This document shows, piece after piece, positions 23,261 to 30,604 of a stretch of DNA of 64,000 nt. The stretch comes from Notamacropus eugenii (Eukaryota > Chordata > Mammalia > Diprotodontia > Macropodidae). The stretch is from contig NC_092879.1 of NCBI RefSeq assembly GCF_028372415.1, forward strand, positions 92,659,741-92,723,740. Direction: 5' to 3'. Position 1 is the first letter of the stretch. Each line of letters starts with the position of its first letter. The notes under the pieces are model-generated. The model was not told where the DNA came from. It was given only the letters and a program-made list of their open reading frames with translations, and ran no database searches. The translations under genes were made by a program, and so were the position numbers.

Positions 23261-24655
23261 CACACTCACACTCACACACATGTATCATCTCTGACACTGT
23301 ATGGTTCTTTCCATACCTCTAACCTACCACCTTTCTGCCAACAATCAAAAGGCATGCGTCAGCAACAGTCCAGTAAAGGAAAGATTATCCACTGAATCAA
23401 TCAGTTTTAGAGGTCTTTGAAAAGCCTGTTTTTTGTGGCCAGTGCACACATTTTTGGGCACAAGATTTGCACATAGAAATTTTGCAGCTATCCAGTGGCT
23501 TGACTTTTACCATTGGCTTCTTCCATCTCTCACTTTGAATATGTTTGTGTAAGATGTGTCTAGACAGTAATACACTTGATTACAAGAACCGCACAGGTCT
23601 GCTTGCTTTATGGTCATCCGTGACTGTACAAATGTCTGCATCTTGCCTGAGCTGTTTTAGCCGTTAAGTTGCTAGAGGTTGGGGAAAATGTCTAACTTGC
23701 ATCTCACAATGCTGTGTTTGGCTGGGCGCTTGATAAATGCTATTGGAGTAGCAAGTACCAGTTGGCTTGGTGAGCACTTCTGAGTTCAGTTTAACTTAGT
23801 AGCTCCATTCTGGTGAATCCAGCCCATCTGTGGTTCGATTTTAATATACATACATGTCTTAAGGACTGGTAAAAATACTTAGCACCAAGTGAGGAAAAAA
23901 TGGAGAATAGTTTATACAATCCCAGCAGCATCATAAAGAAACATAACAAAGAAAGACTTGAGAACAGGGCAGTAAACACCCCTGACTTGAGAGGAGCAGT
24001 GATGCGCCAGGCTCCCCACCTGCTAATGAAGGTGATGGCGGGCAAGAGGCTCCAGGTGTAGAGTGGGACGGATACTTTGGGGTGTGGCCTCTAAGGGCAT
24101 TTCTTTTGCCTGCCTGCAGGTTCTGTTTTTCTTTTAATTTGTTGAAGTGTTGGAGGGGGTGGGGCTAGTGAAGGGGGGAAGGGAAAGAAAAAGAGACCAC
24201 TGAATCATTTAAGGAAACAGAAGGAAAGTGAATAGACAGCGCTAACAAAGCAGGCCATCTTGGAAAATAGCACATGGAGGGAGAAGGATGCCCCTCTGCA
24301 CGCTTCTGATTGGCAAGCACATGTGCAAACCTCATTTTCTCTTCAGCTTAGTATCTGAATATATTCATCTTATTTGGTGTTAGGTTCAGAATATTTTAAA
24401 ATGACAGTATGCAAAGATACAATAGAGGAAAAAAATAAAGTTTACACACCTTTTTTAAAAATAGAGTAATCAATTACTGTGCTTTTTCTCTGCCTGCAGA
24501 AAAAGAAATGGAACTGGTACTTGGACTATCTCCTTTTGGAACAGCTGCAGGGCCTTCACCTTTTCATGGAAAGCAGCCTCAACATTGCTGGCAGTGCCTC
24601 ATCAGCCCACATAAACCCTGCTAGACCAAAGACTGATACCTCGGAGCCATTTTGA
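3257..24655 (+). CDS. CENPI: CENPI, centromere protein I (3' part of the gene; 16 coding exons, introns included in the span)
   Basis: CENPI is a helical (HEAT-repeat-like) kinetochore protein of the Mis6/Ctf3 family. It works in the CENP-H/I/K/M subcomplex of the constitutive centromere-associated network at CENP-A chromatin, and is needed for chromosome alignment and loading of outer kinetochore and checkpoint proteins. Sixteen exons (3257-3305, 3589-3635, 7017-7106, 7462-7596, 7819-7989, 8089-8209, 8485-8576, 10888-11005, 11097-11161, 13460-13554, 15709-15841, 16652-16776, 17935-17983, 18143-18358, 22966-23007, 24500-24655) join to 1704 bases, or 567 codons plus TGA. Every intron is GT-AG, all phases match and there are no internal stops, so the copy looks functional. 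Recognition rests on remembered human CENPI, for example YVCHLLYLLTKKEN near the start, YVGWLST.A.RLESN in the middle and KKKWNWYLDYL near the end. About 190 N-terminal residues are encoded upstream of base 1. The order of blocks matches human CENPI without gaps. Identity of the gene is near certain; individual exon edges are predictions. Confidence 0.95.
3589..3635 (+). CDS. CENPI: CENPI exon W2
   Basis: The acceptor is gctttctctag and the donor is gtgagt. With the carried base it encodes VKPFRVRRLLQFQDKV, matching human VKPFRVRKLLDLQAKM. It ends in phase 0. The basic, leucine-rich helix is part of the helical-repeat N-terminal half. Confidence 0.93.
3954..4092 (-). mobile_element. L2 3' end, antisense, preceded by a transposon-like fragment
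   Basis: ccatgtgccaggcatggtgc through aaggaacttgcattct is the antisense L2 3' end. Just before it, gagtgtcccaaaagtcttag resembles the terminal inverted repeat of a mariner-type DNA transposon. No partner repeat was found nearby, so that part is tentative. Confidence 0.6.
4105..4420 (-). mobile_element. Non-LTR retrotransposon 3' end with C-terminal finger, antisense
   Basis: On the minus strand the frame reads KCKMRQVREATPNVHMGYL then CQTCGRAF, a CxxC finger typical of the C-terminus of some vertebrate RTE/CR1-like LINEs. The same element occurs in the opposite orientation at 39520-40060. I did not settle the clade. Confidence 0.7.
4560..4725 (-). mobile_element. MIR-like SINE, antisense
   Basis: catttacagatgatgaag followed by ggcccacagcatggaagt matches the antisense MIR core. 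It is diverged. Confidence 0.6.
5365..5535 (+). mobile_element. MIR-like SINE, sense
   Basis: It has the order seen in MIR: taggacttggagcaaatca, then cctctgtgacatgaagatt, then a 3' part with ctttgtaaatcggaaag. Confidence 0.6.
5590..6645 (+). mobile_element. L2 LINE, sense, with internal (CA)n expansion
   Basis: The frame from 5588 contains ISSCLSDILNWMSSRHFKLS then MSKT, matching the L2 reverse-transcriptase stretch (CLLDI..WM..RHLKLNMSKT). The element continues through actccagtggctccctgttg to the classic 3' end gtctggcacatagtaggt and aataaatg near 6630. A CA array (6068-6140) has grown inside it. Inactive. Confidence 0.88.
6068..6140 (+). repeat. (CA)n microsatellite, about 36 units
   Basis: Uninterrupted CA dinucleotide array of about 73 bases inside the L2 copy. 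Confidence 0.98.
7017..7106 (+). CDS. CENPI: CENPI exon W3
   Basis: Thirty codons between the acceptor attgcattgcag and the donor gtaagg. The product contains YLQALLSLYRSFCPELITI, equivalent to human HLQALLSLYKFFAPALISV. It is phase 0 at both ends, so skipping it would keep the frame. Confidence 0.93.
7462..7596 (+). CDS. CENPI: CENPI exon W4
   Basis: Forty-five codons between the acceptor taatttacag and the donor gtaagc. The first half (SYFKTTDSVWQAAVYLVKQR) matches human IYFKNSENLWKTALLAVKQR. The second half is poorly conserved against human and is probably a flexible loop. It is phase 0 at both ends. Confidence 0.9.
7819..7989 (+). CDS. CENPI: CENPI exon W5
   Basis: Fifty-seven codons after the acceptor tctttctgctcag, with donor gtgagt. 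It starts KWNSGCIIPVPTSSY (human KWNSLSVIPVLNSSSY), passes an acidic stretch (EEEQDEE) and ends SFPLEQLHTFSQLLENIQ, close to human SFPLEQLQSFPQLLQNIH. The reading frame stays open upstream to an ATG at 7765, but that part is intron. Confidence 0.93.
8089..8209 (+). CDS. CENPI: CENPI exon W6
   Basis: It follows W5 after a 99-base intron (acceptor cttttcttgcag, donor gtaaga). It begins LPSQMCSVLRSPPLLHYLNC, the counterpart of human LPSQMGSVLNNSLLLHYINC, then RLYYWMNEALKG. It leaves one base (phase 1). Confidence 0.94.
8485..8576 (+). CDS. CENPI: CENPI exon W7
   Basis: Acceptor ctcctgttctag, donor gtgaga. With the carried base it encodes a block beginning GCTWYRFGNHMSEKEFRNFL and ending AQCFLQ. 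This matches human CIWYKVNNYEHGKEFTNFLD, through AECFLQ. It ends in phase 0. Confidence 0.93.
9110..9360 (+). mobile_element. Marsupial tRNA-derived SINE with RTE-like tail, sense, with 10-bp target-site duplication
   Basis: A complete copy. The tRNA-like head is gagcagttgggtggcactg. MIR-like middle sequence follows (gtcacttaaccttgtttgcc), then a tail of the RTE type (atggggtcacaaagagttgg). The repeat ggatttggta flanks it at 9100-9109 and 9361-9370. This SINE type is characteristic of marsupials. Confidence 0.9.
9445..9665 (+). mobile_element. Marsupial SINE (WSINE/MAR1-like), sense, diverged
   Basis: gccaagtggcattgtgcctt, then gaccctgaacaagtcaccta and ggcaactctgtaggtctt. The second half (gaggagtttcttcaccaggg) matches the tail also seen at 48475-48690. 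Confidence 0.7.
9760..9995 (+). mobile_element. MIR-like marsupial SINE, sense
   Basis: ttaggaagacctgagttcag, cttgggcaagttacttcacc and the 3' end aaagtgcttagcacaggccc with aataaat follow the MIR/Mon1 order. Confidence 0.75.
10888..11005 (+). CDS. CENPI: CENPI exon W8
   Basis: The acceptor is atgttacatgcag, which lacks a strong polypyrimidine tract; the donor is gtaggt. The product includes FLYKSLPLWDGISCQTEYLQ and LLSWIPLGNFS, almost collinear with human FLYKSLPLWDGLCCRSQFLQ and LVSWIPFSSFS. It leaves one base (phase 1). Confidence 0.93.
11097..11161 (+). CDS. CENPI: CENPI exon W9
   Basis: A short exon after a 91-base intron (acceptor gctttttctttag, donor gtaaaa). It encodes EIRPLLWDSLTQLFFTTSVY then HK, matching human EVKPLLFDHLAQLFFTSTIY. 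It ends in phase 0. Confidence 0.93.
11264..11325 (+). repeat. (GT)n microsatellite, about 31 units
   Basis: A near-pure GT array in the intron after CENPI exon W9, on the opposite base strand from the CA array at 6068-6140. Confidence 0.97.
11850..11942 (+). repeat. Imperfect (GT)n/(GA) microsatellite
   Basis: GTGTGTGA and GTGAGTGT variants repeat over about 90 bases; interrupted and therefore probably less mutable. Confidence 0.9.
12555..12700 (-). mobile_element. MIR-like SINE, antisense fragment
   Basis: agtcacacagctaggtgtca followed by ttcagacccaggtcctccga is the antisense MIR core and head. Confidence 0.65.
12955..13090 (+). mobile_element. MIR-like SINE, sense fragment
   Basis: caggcttggagtcaggaaaa and gtgtgactggggataaatca correspond to the head and core of the MIR family. 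Confidence 0.6.
13460..13554 (+). CDS. CENPI: CENPI exon W10
   Basis: Acceptor ttgcctccttcag, donor gtaagt. It begins CSVLHSLTQLLQNWLLWHA (human CSVLQSLKELLQNWLLWLS) and ends in the variable ILSTSL with two bases carried (phase 2). Confidence 0.93.
13896..14178 (+). mobile_element. Poly(A)-tailed retroposon with 14-bp target-site duplication
   Basis: aatgtcattcaaag occurs at 13882-13895 and again at 14179-14192, with an A-rich tail just before the second copy. The body (caacatgactaatgtgaaaa, then gggagggaggagaaaattta) is related to the 3' end of the retroposon at 1271-1721 and resembles marsupial L1-dependent elements. There is no open frame. Confidence 0.85.
14200..15700 (+). other. CENPI intron; one degraded SINE, otherwise nothing recognised
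   Basis: An antisense MIR fragment lies near 14935-15060 (gtgacttgtcccgagtcata). The rest is single-copy-looking intron up to the acceptor of exon W11. Confidence 0.5.
15709..15841 (+). CDS. CENPI: CENPI exon W11
   Basis: Acceptor ctttctgattgtag, donor gtaagc. It encodes LISYVGWLSTIALRLESNSN then FLLHFILNFFEV. The human counterpart is LIHYVGWLSTTAMRLESNNT then FLLHFILDFYEK. This is the best conserved block in the window. It ends in phase 0. Confidence 0.95.
16652..16776 (+). CDS. CENPI: CENPI exon W12
   Basis: The acceptor is a weak-looking gatccctaaag; the donor is gtatgt. The product starts VSDMYLNYDLPLVVIFPRGV, matching human VCDIYINYNLPLVVLFPPGI, and ends LNHLCYIMYR. It carries two bases (phase 2). 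The weak polypyrimidine tract makes this acceptor the least certain, but the frame and homology fix it. Confidence 0.92.
17320..17570 (-). mobile_element. L1 3' region, antisense fragment
   Basis: ctggttctgacttattttac, tttgggttagccattcgtca and gtttccagttctttgctacc match the antisense 3' region of marsupial L1 as seen at 38880-39370. Confidence 0.7.
17935..17983 (+). CDS. CENPI: CENPI exon W13
   Basis: A 49-base exon with acceptor gttgttctcgttag and donor gtactg. With the carried bases it encodes RYRVNLTAAKENELIRQ, matching human RYRKNLTAAKKNELVQK. It ends in phase 0. Confidence 0.92.
18143..18358 (+). CDS. CENPI: CENPI exon W14
   Basis: Seventy-two codons between acceptor ccctttctccttag and donor gtaaga, phase 0 at both ends. 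Recognisable blocks are FNKTYQEFNEYVTALVDCLW, YIDPEILEKTKIQKYKKSLN and NHPALLAYSINFLLQ. The human blocks are FSSKTYQEFNYYLTSMVGCL, YIDPEILEKTGVAEYKNSLN and HHPSFLSYAVSFLLQ. Confidence 0.95.
19205..19442 (-). mobile_element. Marsupial SINE with RTE-like tail, antisense
   Basis: From the 5' side it shows the reversed tail (ctctctgtgaccccatttgg, gattttcttggcagacatac), then gaggaaactgaggcaaacaa and the reversed head ending ctacctagttgccc. An imperfect duplication, ggayatttt, may flank it. It is the inverted partner of the copy at 9110-9360. Confidence 0.88.
19560..19715 (+). mobile_element. MIR-like SINE, sense, diverged
   Basis: gcctgggttctagtaatgac, gaccttgggcaagtcaggta and ctatgaaatgagggattctt follow the MIR order. 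Confidence 0.6.
20705..22460 (-). mobile_element. L2 LINE, long antisense copy
   Basis: It begins with the antisense L2 3' end (ctactatgtgccaggcattg) and continues for about 1.7 kb. Characteristic antisense ORF2 stretches include gagatggaagagccaagcag and tggagagagcagtttcaagt. A short G run lies near 22212-22222. Inactive. It accounts for much of the 4.6 kb intron before exon W15. Confidence 0.85.
22966..23007 (+). CDS. CENPI: CENPI exon W15 (42-base exon)
   Basis: Acceptor ttttttcctctttaag, donor gtaaat. It encodes fourteen residues, GWPAERELSLSFIK, in place of human ESPEERTVNVSSIRG. The match is weak but sits at the right place, between FLLQ and the KKWxWYLDYL block. It is phase 0 at both ends and follows a 4.6 kb intron, so it could be skipped without a frameshift. 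Confidence 0.82.
23055..23345 (-). mobile_element. L1 3' end, antisense, with (CA)n at 23218-23258
   Basis: The stretch attgagttataagtacag then ttaagcaaaacat and acctaccacctttctgcca match the antisense L1 3' UTR of marsupials. The CA array interrupts it. Confidence 0.65.
24500..24655 (+). CDS. CENPI: CENPI exon W16, terminal coding exon
   Basis: Acceptor tctctgcctgcag. It begins KKKWNWYLDYLLLEQLQGLH, matching human KKWSWYLDYLFSQGLQGLK, then LFMESSLNI and a divergent serine- and proline-containing tail ending DTSEPF before TGA at 24653-24655. The tail cannot be aligned with the human C-terminus and is slightly longer. Confidence 0.92.
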   Translation, partial: KKKWNWYLDYLLLEQLQGLHLFMESSLNIAGSASSAHINPARPKTDTSEPF

Positions 24656-24815
24656 GCTTAGGACAAATGAAGCTTACTATAAACAAACTGTACGACAGTA
24701 AGACAGCAAAGCTGAAACTGAGATGCTCAAAGGACAGTGCAAAGAGTGTAACTCGAAATTGCCCAGAAAGTGGGAGAGGATAAAGAACGAGAATAAAGAG
24801 GATGGCAAGTGAAAC
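24656..24815 (+). terminator. CENPI: CENPI 3' UTR with candidate poly(A) signal
   Basis: The hexamer AATAAA occurs at 24792-24797, about 140 bases after the stop, and T/G-rich sequence follows near 24820. This would give a short 3' UTR. A longer 3' UTR using a distal signal cannot be excluded from sequence. Confidence 0.45.
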
Positions 24816-25199
24816 TACTACATGATGTTCGTGTAGACACAGAGTAGGGGTCGCACGGCAAACAGAGCACTTCCTTTTTGAGGTAATATCCCAATGCCTT
24901 CAGTATTAAGTATAAAATGGGATTATTGATCACACACAGTGTTTACAAGTGTTCTAAAAATTATAACCAGTTCCTATGAAGAAAGTATCCAGAAACTGCC
25001 TAACTTTATTTCCACACCTTTTTAAAGTTAAAAGACTTTCTTATGTTCTTATTTTGTGCACTTTGTTATTGGCATAAACAAAAAGATTTCTCGTGTTTGA
25101 GGCGTTTATATAAACTCTGGTTCTTGGCTAGAAATTCTGATATGAAATGCACAATACTGTTCTTTAGAAACTTAGCCCTGTTGCCTTGAGTTCTTCATG

Positions 25200-25812
25200 T
25201 GTAAAATGATCTGGAAAAGTGTAGCACTGGAGCTATTGGGCTCCAGCCTCTAGCAGGTTCCCTCGATCTGGGTAGCCAGGACAGCAACAGAGACATGATA
25301 GGGTTAATTTGCCTTATTCTTCTCTACAACGGGAGAACCAACTCCTCCGGCATCCCCAGTTGTTCTTCTCACAGGGGCAGGCGAGAGTACAGGTAGGAGC
25401 ACCAACCCCTACAACTTCCCTTAAGTCTCCGTTGAGACAAGCACATCCATTCCTCAGAACCCCCTAACCCTCGATGGCTTACACACACAGCTTTCCCATT
25501 CCCCACTCACTGTTTGATCAGTGCTCACCTGATGTATGAAGGAGCACACAAAGAAGGCAATTTGCCAGCAATAGCATCACAAGTTTGCATTGACTTGAGC
25601 AACATCCTGATGACAGCATAGAGCATCACAGTGGGTATTTACAACTTAACTCAAGTGTTGACATTATCTTAAGGTTATATAGGGATTAAGGTTATCTTAA
25701 GGTTATAAGCTCGGGGAAATTGTTTATGATGTGAAATCCTGGGAACTAGTAGATTGTTTATGGTCATGGATCCTGGGAACTCGTATCTTAAGAAGAAAAC
25801 AAATCCACCTTA
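25200..25812 (+). other. Unassigned sequence after CENPI; possible LTR-like repeat
   Basis: A C-rich stretch without an open frame is followed by three copies of cttaaggttata-type sequence between about 25669 and 25710. The composition differs from the AT-rich surroundings. I cannot place it in a family. Confidence 0.3.
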
Positions 25813-25814
25813 CA

Positions 25815-25905
25815 TACAAGAAGGGAATGGCAAACAGTATCTTTGCCAAGAAAACCTCAAAGGGTGTCATAATGAGTCAGACTTGAGTCAATGAACACAA
25901 CATGT
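25815..25905 (+). mobile_element. RTE-type SINE/LINE tail fragment, sense
   Basis: tatctttgccaagaaaacct and catgagtc-like tail sequence ending in caatgaacacaaca match the 3' tail shared by RTE and the marsupial SINE. Confidence 0.65.
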
Positions 25906-26409
25906 TTGGAGCATGCAGAGCATTCCTGTGCTGAAGCCACATGAAAAACCCTATCCCTTTCAGGTATGATTTGAACTGGATTGCCCCTGAACTTTCTTCT
26001 AGTTTTGACATTCTGTCAGTCTATGATTTTCGTAGGCTGCCACAGTCCAAAGCGCACATTACAAAGGGAGATGTTTTGAGAAAGCAACGGGCAACCATTT
26101 GGCTTAAAGTTGACCTTTTGAATATAAAGAAAATTGCATTTTCCTGCCATTCTTAGGATTGAAAAGGAGGTCAGCCAGCATAAATACAGATCTTGAAAGT
26201 TTGTAGTAATTTTTTAAAATGATATTACAGATATTGGCCAACCTAAAGAGCCATTGCATCAATGAAAACTCAAACACAATTTGCTATGTGGTATTCATCT
26301 GTGTGTATTTTAGAGAACGCTGACATTTTTTGTATATTAATCTAATCATGCAAAAGATTACTTTTTCTAAGTATTTTTTAAATATTTCTTGTATGTAAAA
26401 TTGTGTGGG

Positions 26410-26650
26410 AGGCAGCATGGCATAGTTTATGAATTTTATATATAAATGCAAAAGGAAAACAGATTTGTAAACCTTTCATAATGAATATGAGATTTCGTAC
26501 TGAACTCTGAGTCAAATCTAGCTTCTGTTACTAGCAAACCAGATGACCTAGAGCAAATCATTTAATCACTTTGTCCTTTGCTTCCCTTTTCTTTTGGTTA
26601 ATATATGAATAATAATATATTTATCCTTCAAAGTGTTAGGATACTAAAAT
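26410..26650 (+). mobile_element. MIR-like SINE, sense
   Basis: ggaggcagcatggcatagtt, then tgacctagagcaaatcattt and a 3' part caaagtgttaggatac. Confidence 0.6.
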
Positions 26651-27429
26651 GAAACAGTAGATGAAAATTGTCACTGGAAAAAACAAACCTATTTTTCTTG
26701 TCCTTTGTAAGTGTTTTTCCCCCTTGAAATATTAAGGTACATATCTAATAATCTACAAGCAGAATTATGAACCATTCTAAAAGGCAATAGCTTATGCAAT
26801 AACATTTGTAAATTTTCTTTTGGGTGGAAATTAGCGAGAAAGGAGTAGAGAGAAGTTGTTTGAGCCCCTAGAATGGTCTTCTGTAGTTGGAATAGCTTCC
26901 TGGGGATTTGTACATGGTACAACTCTGTATATAGTGACATGAGGAAATCCCTTGTTTGATTAGTATAAACTTCTCTTTTGCTAACTGGGTTACTTATGTT
27001 TTACATTCTCTACTGGTTTTCATTTATTGGCAACTTACAGTTATTTGAGCAGATCCTTCGATGGATCCTTGAATTCATTGTTGCATGGGTGCTCCTAACT
27101 GTGCAGAGTGGAGCCCATACAGCTCTCTTCTTGTGTTATTCTTATCTGTGTCCTCTCAGAAAGCCTTTGGAGAGGACATATCCCCAGGTTGGAAGCCTTT
27201 GTCTAGGACTTTTAATGTTTTCTGTGTCTTGGTACAGCACTGAGCCTGACTTTCCATTTCCACACATGACTTGTCCATCTTATTTTCTAGTCATACATTT
27301 CCTGCATGCTAGCCTTTATTCCGTTTCTTTTGTGCAAACCATACATTGATAATAGGCCTTTCTCTGTCTACCATGCATCTATCCATTGCCCATTGGATCA
27401 CGTGCAATTTTGATTCTTTGAAAATTGTG

Positions 27430-27935
27430 GTTATTTCATCATTTGCTGCCACAATAACATCATCAAGAAAATGTTGGTATTAAAAAAAATGGGTTTCTTT
27501 ATTAGAGAACAGCTTGGGACCCATGAAAGCATTCAGCACTTTACCAAATGCTGTACAGCCTGCTCTTTCTCCTCTTCAGCTTTAGGTTCAGCTCATTTCC
27601 TCTCTGCAGTATCCATCTAAGATATACTGACATGTCTCTCCAACTGTGTATTATGTTGGCTGGACAATAGGCACTCTTTCGTTTGATTTTTCCAGTACCT
27701 ATTGTTTTGCTAGTCTCTTTTGCTTGGTCATGGTTCTTACTGAGGAGACTCTTGTTTCTTTTGGAGCTTGATGCAATCAGTACAATGTCATCTTCGAATG
27801 GGAACATCTGGAAGACCTTGCCATCTGTAGGGAATCTTTCTGCCATTTGGATTTTGCACAGGACATCCTCCATGACAGTGGTAAACCCCTTTAACAAATG
27901 TATGTCTCTCTGTTGTATGTCTTAGTTGATACTGA
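27430..27935 (-). mobile_element. RTE-type reverse transcriptase remnant, antisense
   Basis: The minus-strand frame at 27541-27897 reads TTVMEDVLCKIQ, then FPFEDDIVLIASSSKRN. This is the region around the RTE polymerase box (usually FADD), with the alanine changed to glutamate. Flanking frames are broken. An inactive LINE fragment, not a host gene. Confidence 0.75.
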
Positions 27936-28544
27936 TTATCGGGGATCACAGAACAAAGCCATCTTCATGGTAGGATTTATCAAGGAATCTTGTGTAACCT
28001 GGAAACATGCATGTGAGGCACCCAGTTTGGAAAAGAGCCTTTTAGGGCTTGTTTTCTGCTGAGTCCTGTGCTTTTCTATAGTAAACAAACCAAACTACAT
28101 ATATATGTGTTGGTAATCACAGTTGACCTCTTGATTTTTTTATAGTAAAAATGCTGCAGAACTAATCTGACCACACCATTCCTTTCTTTTTCTTTTTTCT
28201 TTTTTTTGTTCCTTTCTTATAAAAAAAAGGCTCTGTTGCCCAGAGCCATAACTAGCATGTAACGAACAAAGCTTAACCCTGTGGTGCTAAGTAAGAAAGG
28301 AGAACAGCTGTGTTTTCTTCCCTTCAGTTCTTTATTTGTAAATGGGATAGAAGTAAATGCTTTGTCTTTGGTACAAACTGAGGATGATGCAATATGTATA
28401 TGGAGACAAAGTATAGATGAAGGGATAGAGTAATTAAGAGGGATAACCGGGAAAAGTCCTTGTGGAGGAGGTAGCACCTGTGTTATGGTTTGAATGAAAT
28501 GAGGGAGACATTCTAAGATGCAGAGCGAGGGATGTATCTAGATA

Positions 28545-28760
28545 TTGGGAGCCTCGGTGGCTGACCCCAGATACTTCCTAGCTGTGAGACCCTGGGCAAG
28601 TCACACTTTCTGTTTGCCTCAGTTTCTTCAACTGTAAAATGAGGGTAATAGCATCCACTTTGAAAGTTTGCTGTGAGGATCAAATGTGATCATATTTGTA
28701 AAGCACATCGCGTGATACCTGGCACATAGGTGCCATTAAATGCTTATAAGCCTTCACTGC
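28545..28760 (+). mobile_element. MIR-like marsupial SINE, sense
   Basis: gagaccctgggcaagtcaca, gtttcttcaactgtaaaatg, gctgtgaggatcaaatgtga and gtaaagcacatcgcgtgata run in MIR order. Confidence 0.8.
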
Positions 28761-28789
28761 CCCTTATCCTTTTCTCTAATTTGGAGTTA

Positions 28790-29042
28790 ATTTTGTTGTT
28801 GGTTGATGAGTTTGTTTCAGACTCTTCATGACCTCATTTGGGGTTTTCTTGGCAAGGATACTGGAACAGTTTGCCATTTCCTTCTCCAGTTCGTTTTACA
28901 GATGAGAAACTGAGGCAAACAGGGTTAGATGACTTGCCCAAGGTCACACAGCTAGTGTCTGAGGCCAGATTTGAAGACTCATGCCGATGAGTCACTGATT
29001 CCAAGTCCAGTGCTCTATCTACTGTGCCACCTAGCTGCCCCC
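28790..29042 (-). mobile_element. Marsupial SINE with RTE-like tail, antisense
   Basis: It shows the reversed tail (catgacctcatttggggttt), tgacttgcccaaggtcacac and the reversed tRNA-like head ctactgtgccacctagctgc. Nearly full length. Confidence 0.88.
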
Positions 29043-30420
29043 GGTGTTGATTGTCAGTCAGTTAATTATCTAATAAGGGAAAGAATTAATAGTAAAAGGA
29101 AATTCACCTTATCAGAAACACTAATTTTAGCCAGTAATTCACCCTGAACAGTAATGAAAAGTGAGTTGATTTTGATTTTGATTTTAAGTAAGTCACTCTC
29201 AGATAGTGGCACTGTAGTGGCACTAGGCCTGGTGTAAATTCAGAAATCAGTGGTTATTGAATAATCTGTTTAGTACAAGAGCACTTTCCACCCTCCTTTA
29301 GAAATTTGAAAGGGGAGTTATCTATCACCTTTAGGACATTTTGGTGCAAATACGTTGCCTAGTGATGATCATGCTGGATAACTGCTGGGATGACATGTAA
29401 ATCCAGAACATTAGATTGTGCAGTTGCAGAAATGTCATTTGCCTCCCACCACCTTCACCTCACCCTCTCCAGGCTGTCTTGGGAAATTAGAAATGTGAAA
29501 GCAATATTTTATGCTTTAATTGTAGAGCTGGAGAACATTTATGGAAGGTCAGAAATGCTAACTCGCTTTCCTCAGTTGGTAAATATCAGGCTTGAATATT
29601 TATCGAAACGCTTTTAGTGCCACCAAAAAAAGCAAGGGATTTCTAAATTATAGAGTGGATTAGTAGAGAGAGATTCTAATTCCAAATGTATATGTATAGG
29701 TAAAGCCATTATTCTTAATGCAAGTGAGCTCTTAAATGTTTTTTTCATTAATTTTCGACTTCTGTTCACCATTTGCTCTTTAAGTAGTAAAATAAGTGAT
29801 AAAAGAAAAGTGATCACCCATTGCTTGATATATAGTGAGTTCGGCCAAAAAAAAAAACCCAACAAGAAATAAACCAAAAAGGCCCAACCTAAACCACACA
29901 CATGCCACAGACCCACTCTTTCTGAAACGTGGATAAAGCTAAACCAGTTTCTGCCTTTTCTTTAGTGGTATTGCCTCAGTTTTCCATCTTAGTGTACGTG
30001 TGTGTATATGTACAACAATCTAGTTCAAATTGTTCAAGAATTCTTTCTAGAAATGATACAGACTTGTGTTTGCAATTCAAAGAACATTAAATGCCACCCT
30101 GTGTTTTTGATTAGAAAGTGACAGACCTTGTCTTAATTGTTCTTTTTTTGTAGGGGGAGTAAAGATCACAAAATTATGTCCATTCCAAAACCTTAATTCC
30201 AAGCTTGTATTTCAATAAGAAATCTCATCCCACTCCCTAAATGTTGTCTTGGCCTTGAACAATTTGAAGAAAAATGTTCTATGTAGAAAATCAAGTTAAT
30301 ATCCAATATTCCTTGTTATCACTTCTAGAGTTTCAGAGATTACCATTTCTTGGCTGAATGCTCCTGGGCCACAAAGAAGAAAGGAAGGATTCAGAGACTA
30401 AAAGGCAGCTCCTTATGTGG
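29043..30420 (+). other. Intergenic, nothing recognised
   Basis: AT-rich DNA with short A runs (for example near 29848-29858). No exon, promoter or confident repeat. Confidence 0.4.
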
Positions 30421-30427
30421 AGATAAT

Positions 30428-30534
30428 GAGAGAGAGAGAAAGAGAGACACAGAGAGAGAGAAACACAGAGAGACAGAGACAGACAGTGACAGAGAGAGAT
30501 AGAGACAGACAGAGACAGAGACAGACAGAGAGGC

Positions 30535-30601
<67 letters not shown>
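30428..30601 (+). repeat. (GA)n polypurine microsatellite, with a 60-base pure core
   Basis: Imperfect GA/GACA repeats lead into a pure (AG)30 block at 30541-30600. Frames across it give only Ser-Leu low-complexity peptides on the minus strand. Confidence 0.97.
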
Positions 30602-30604
<3 letters not shown>

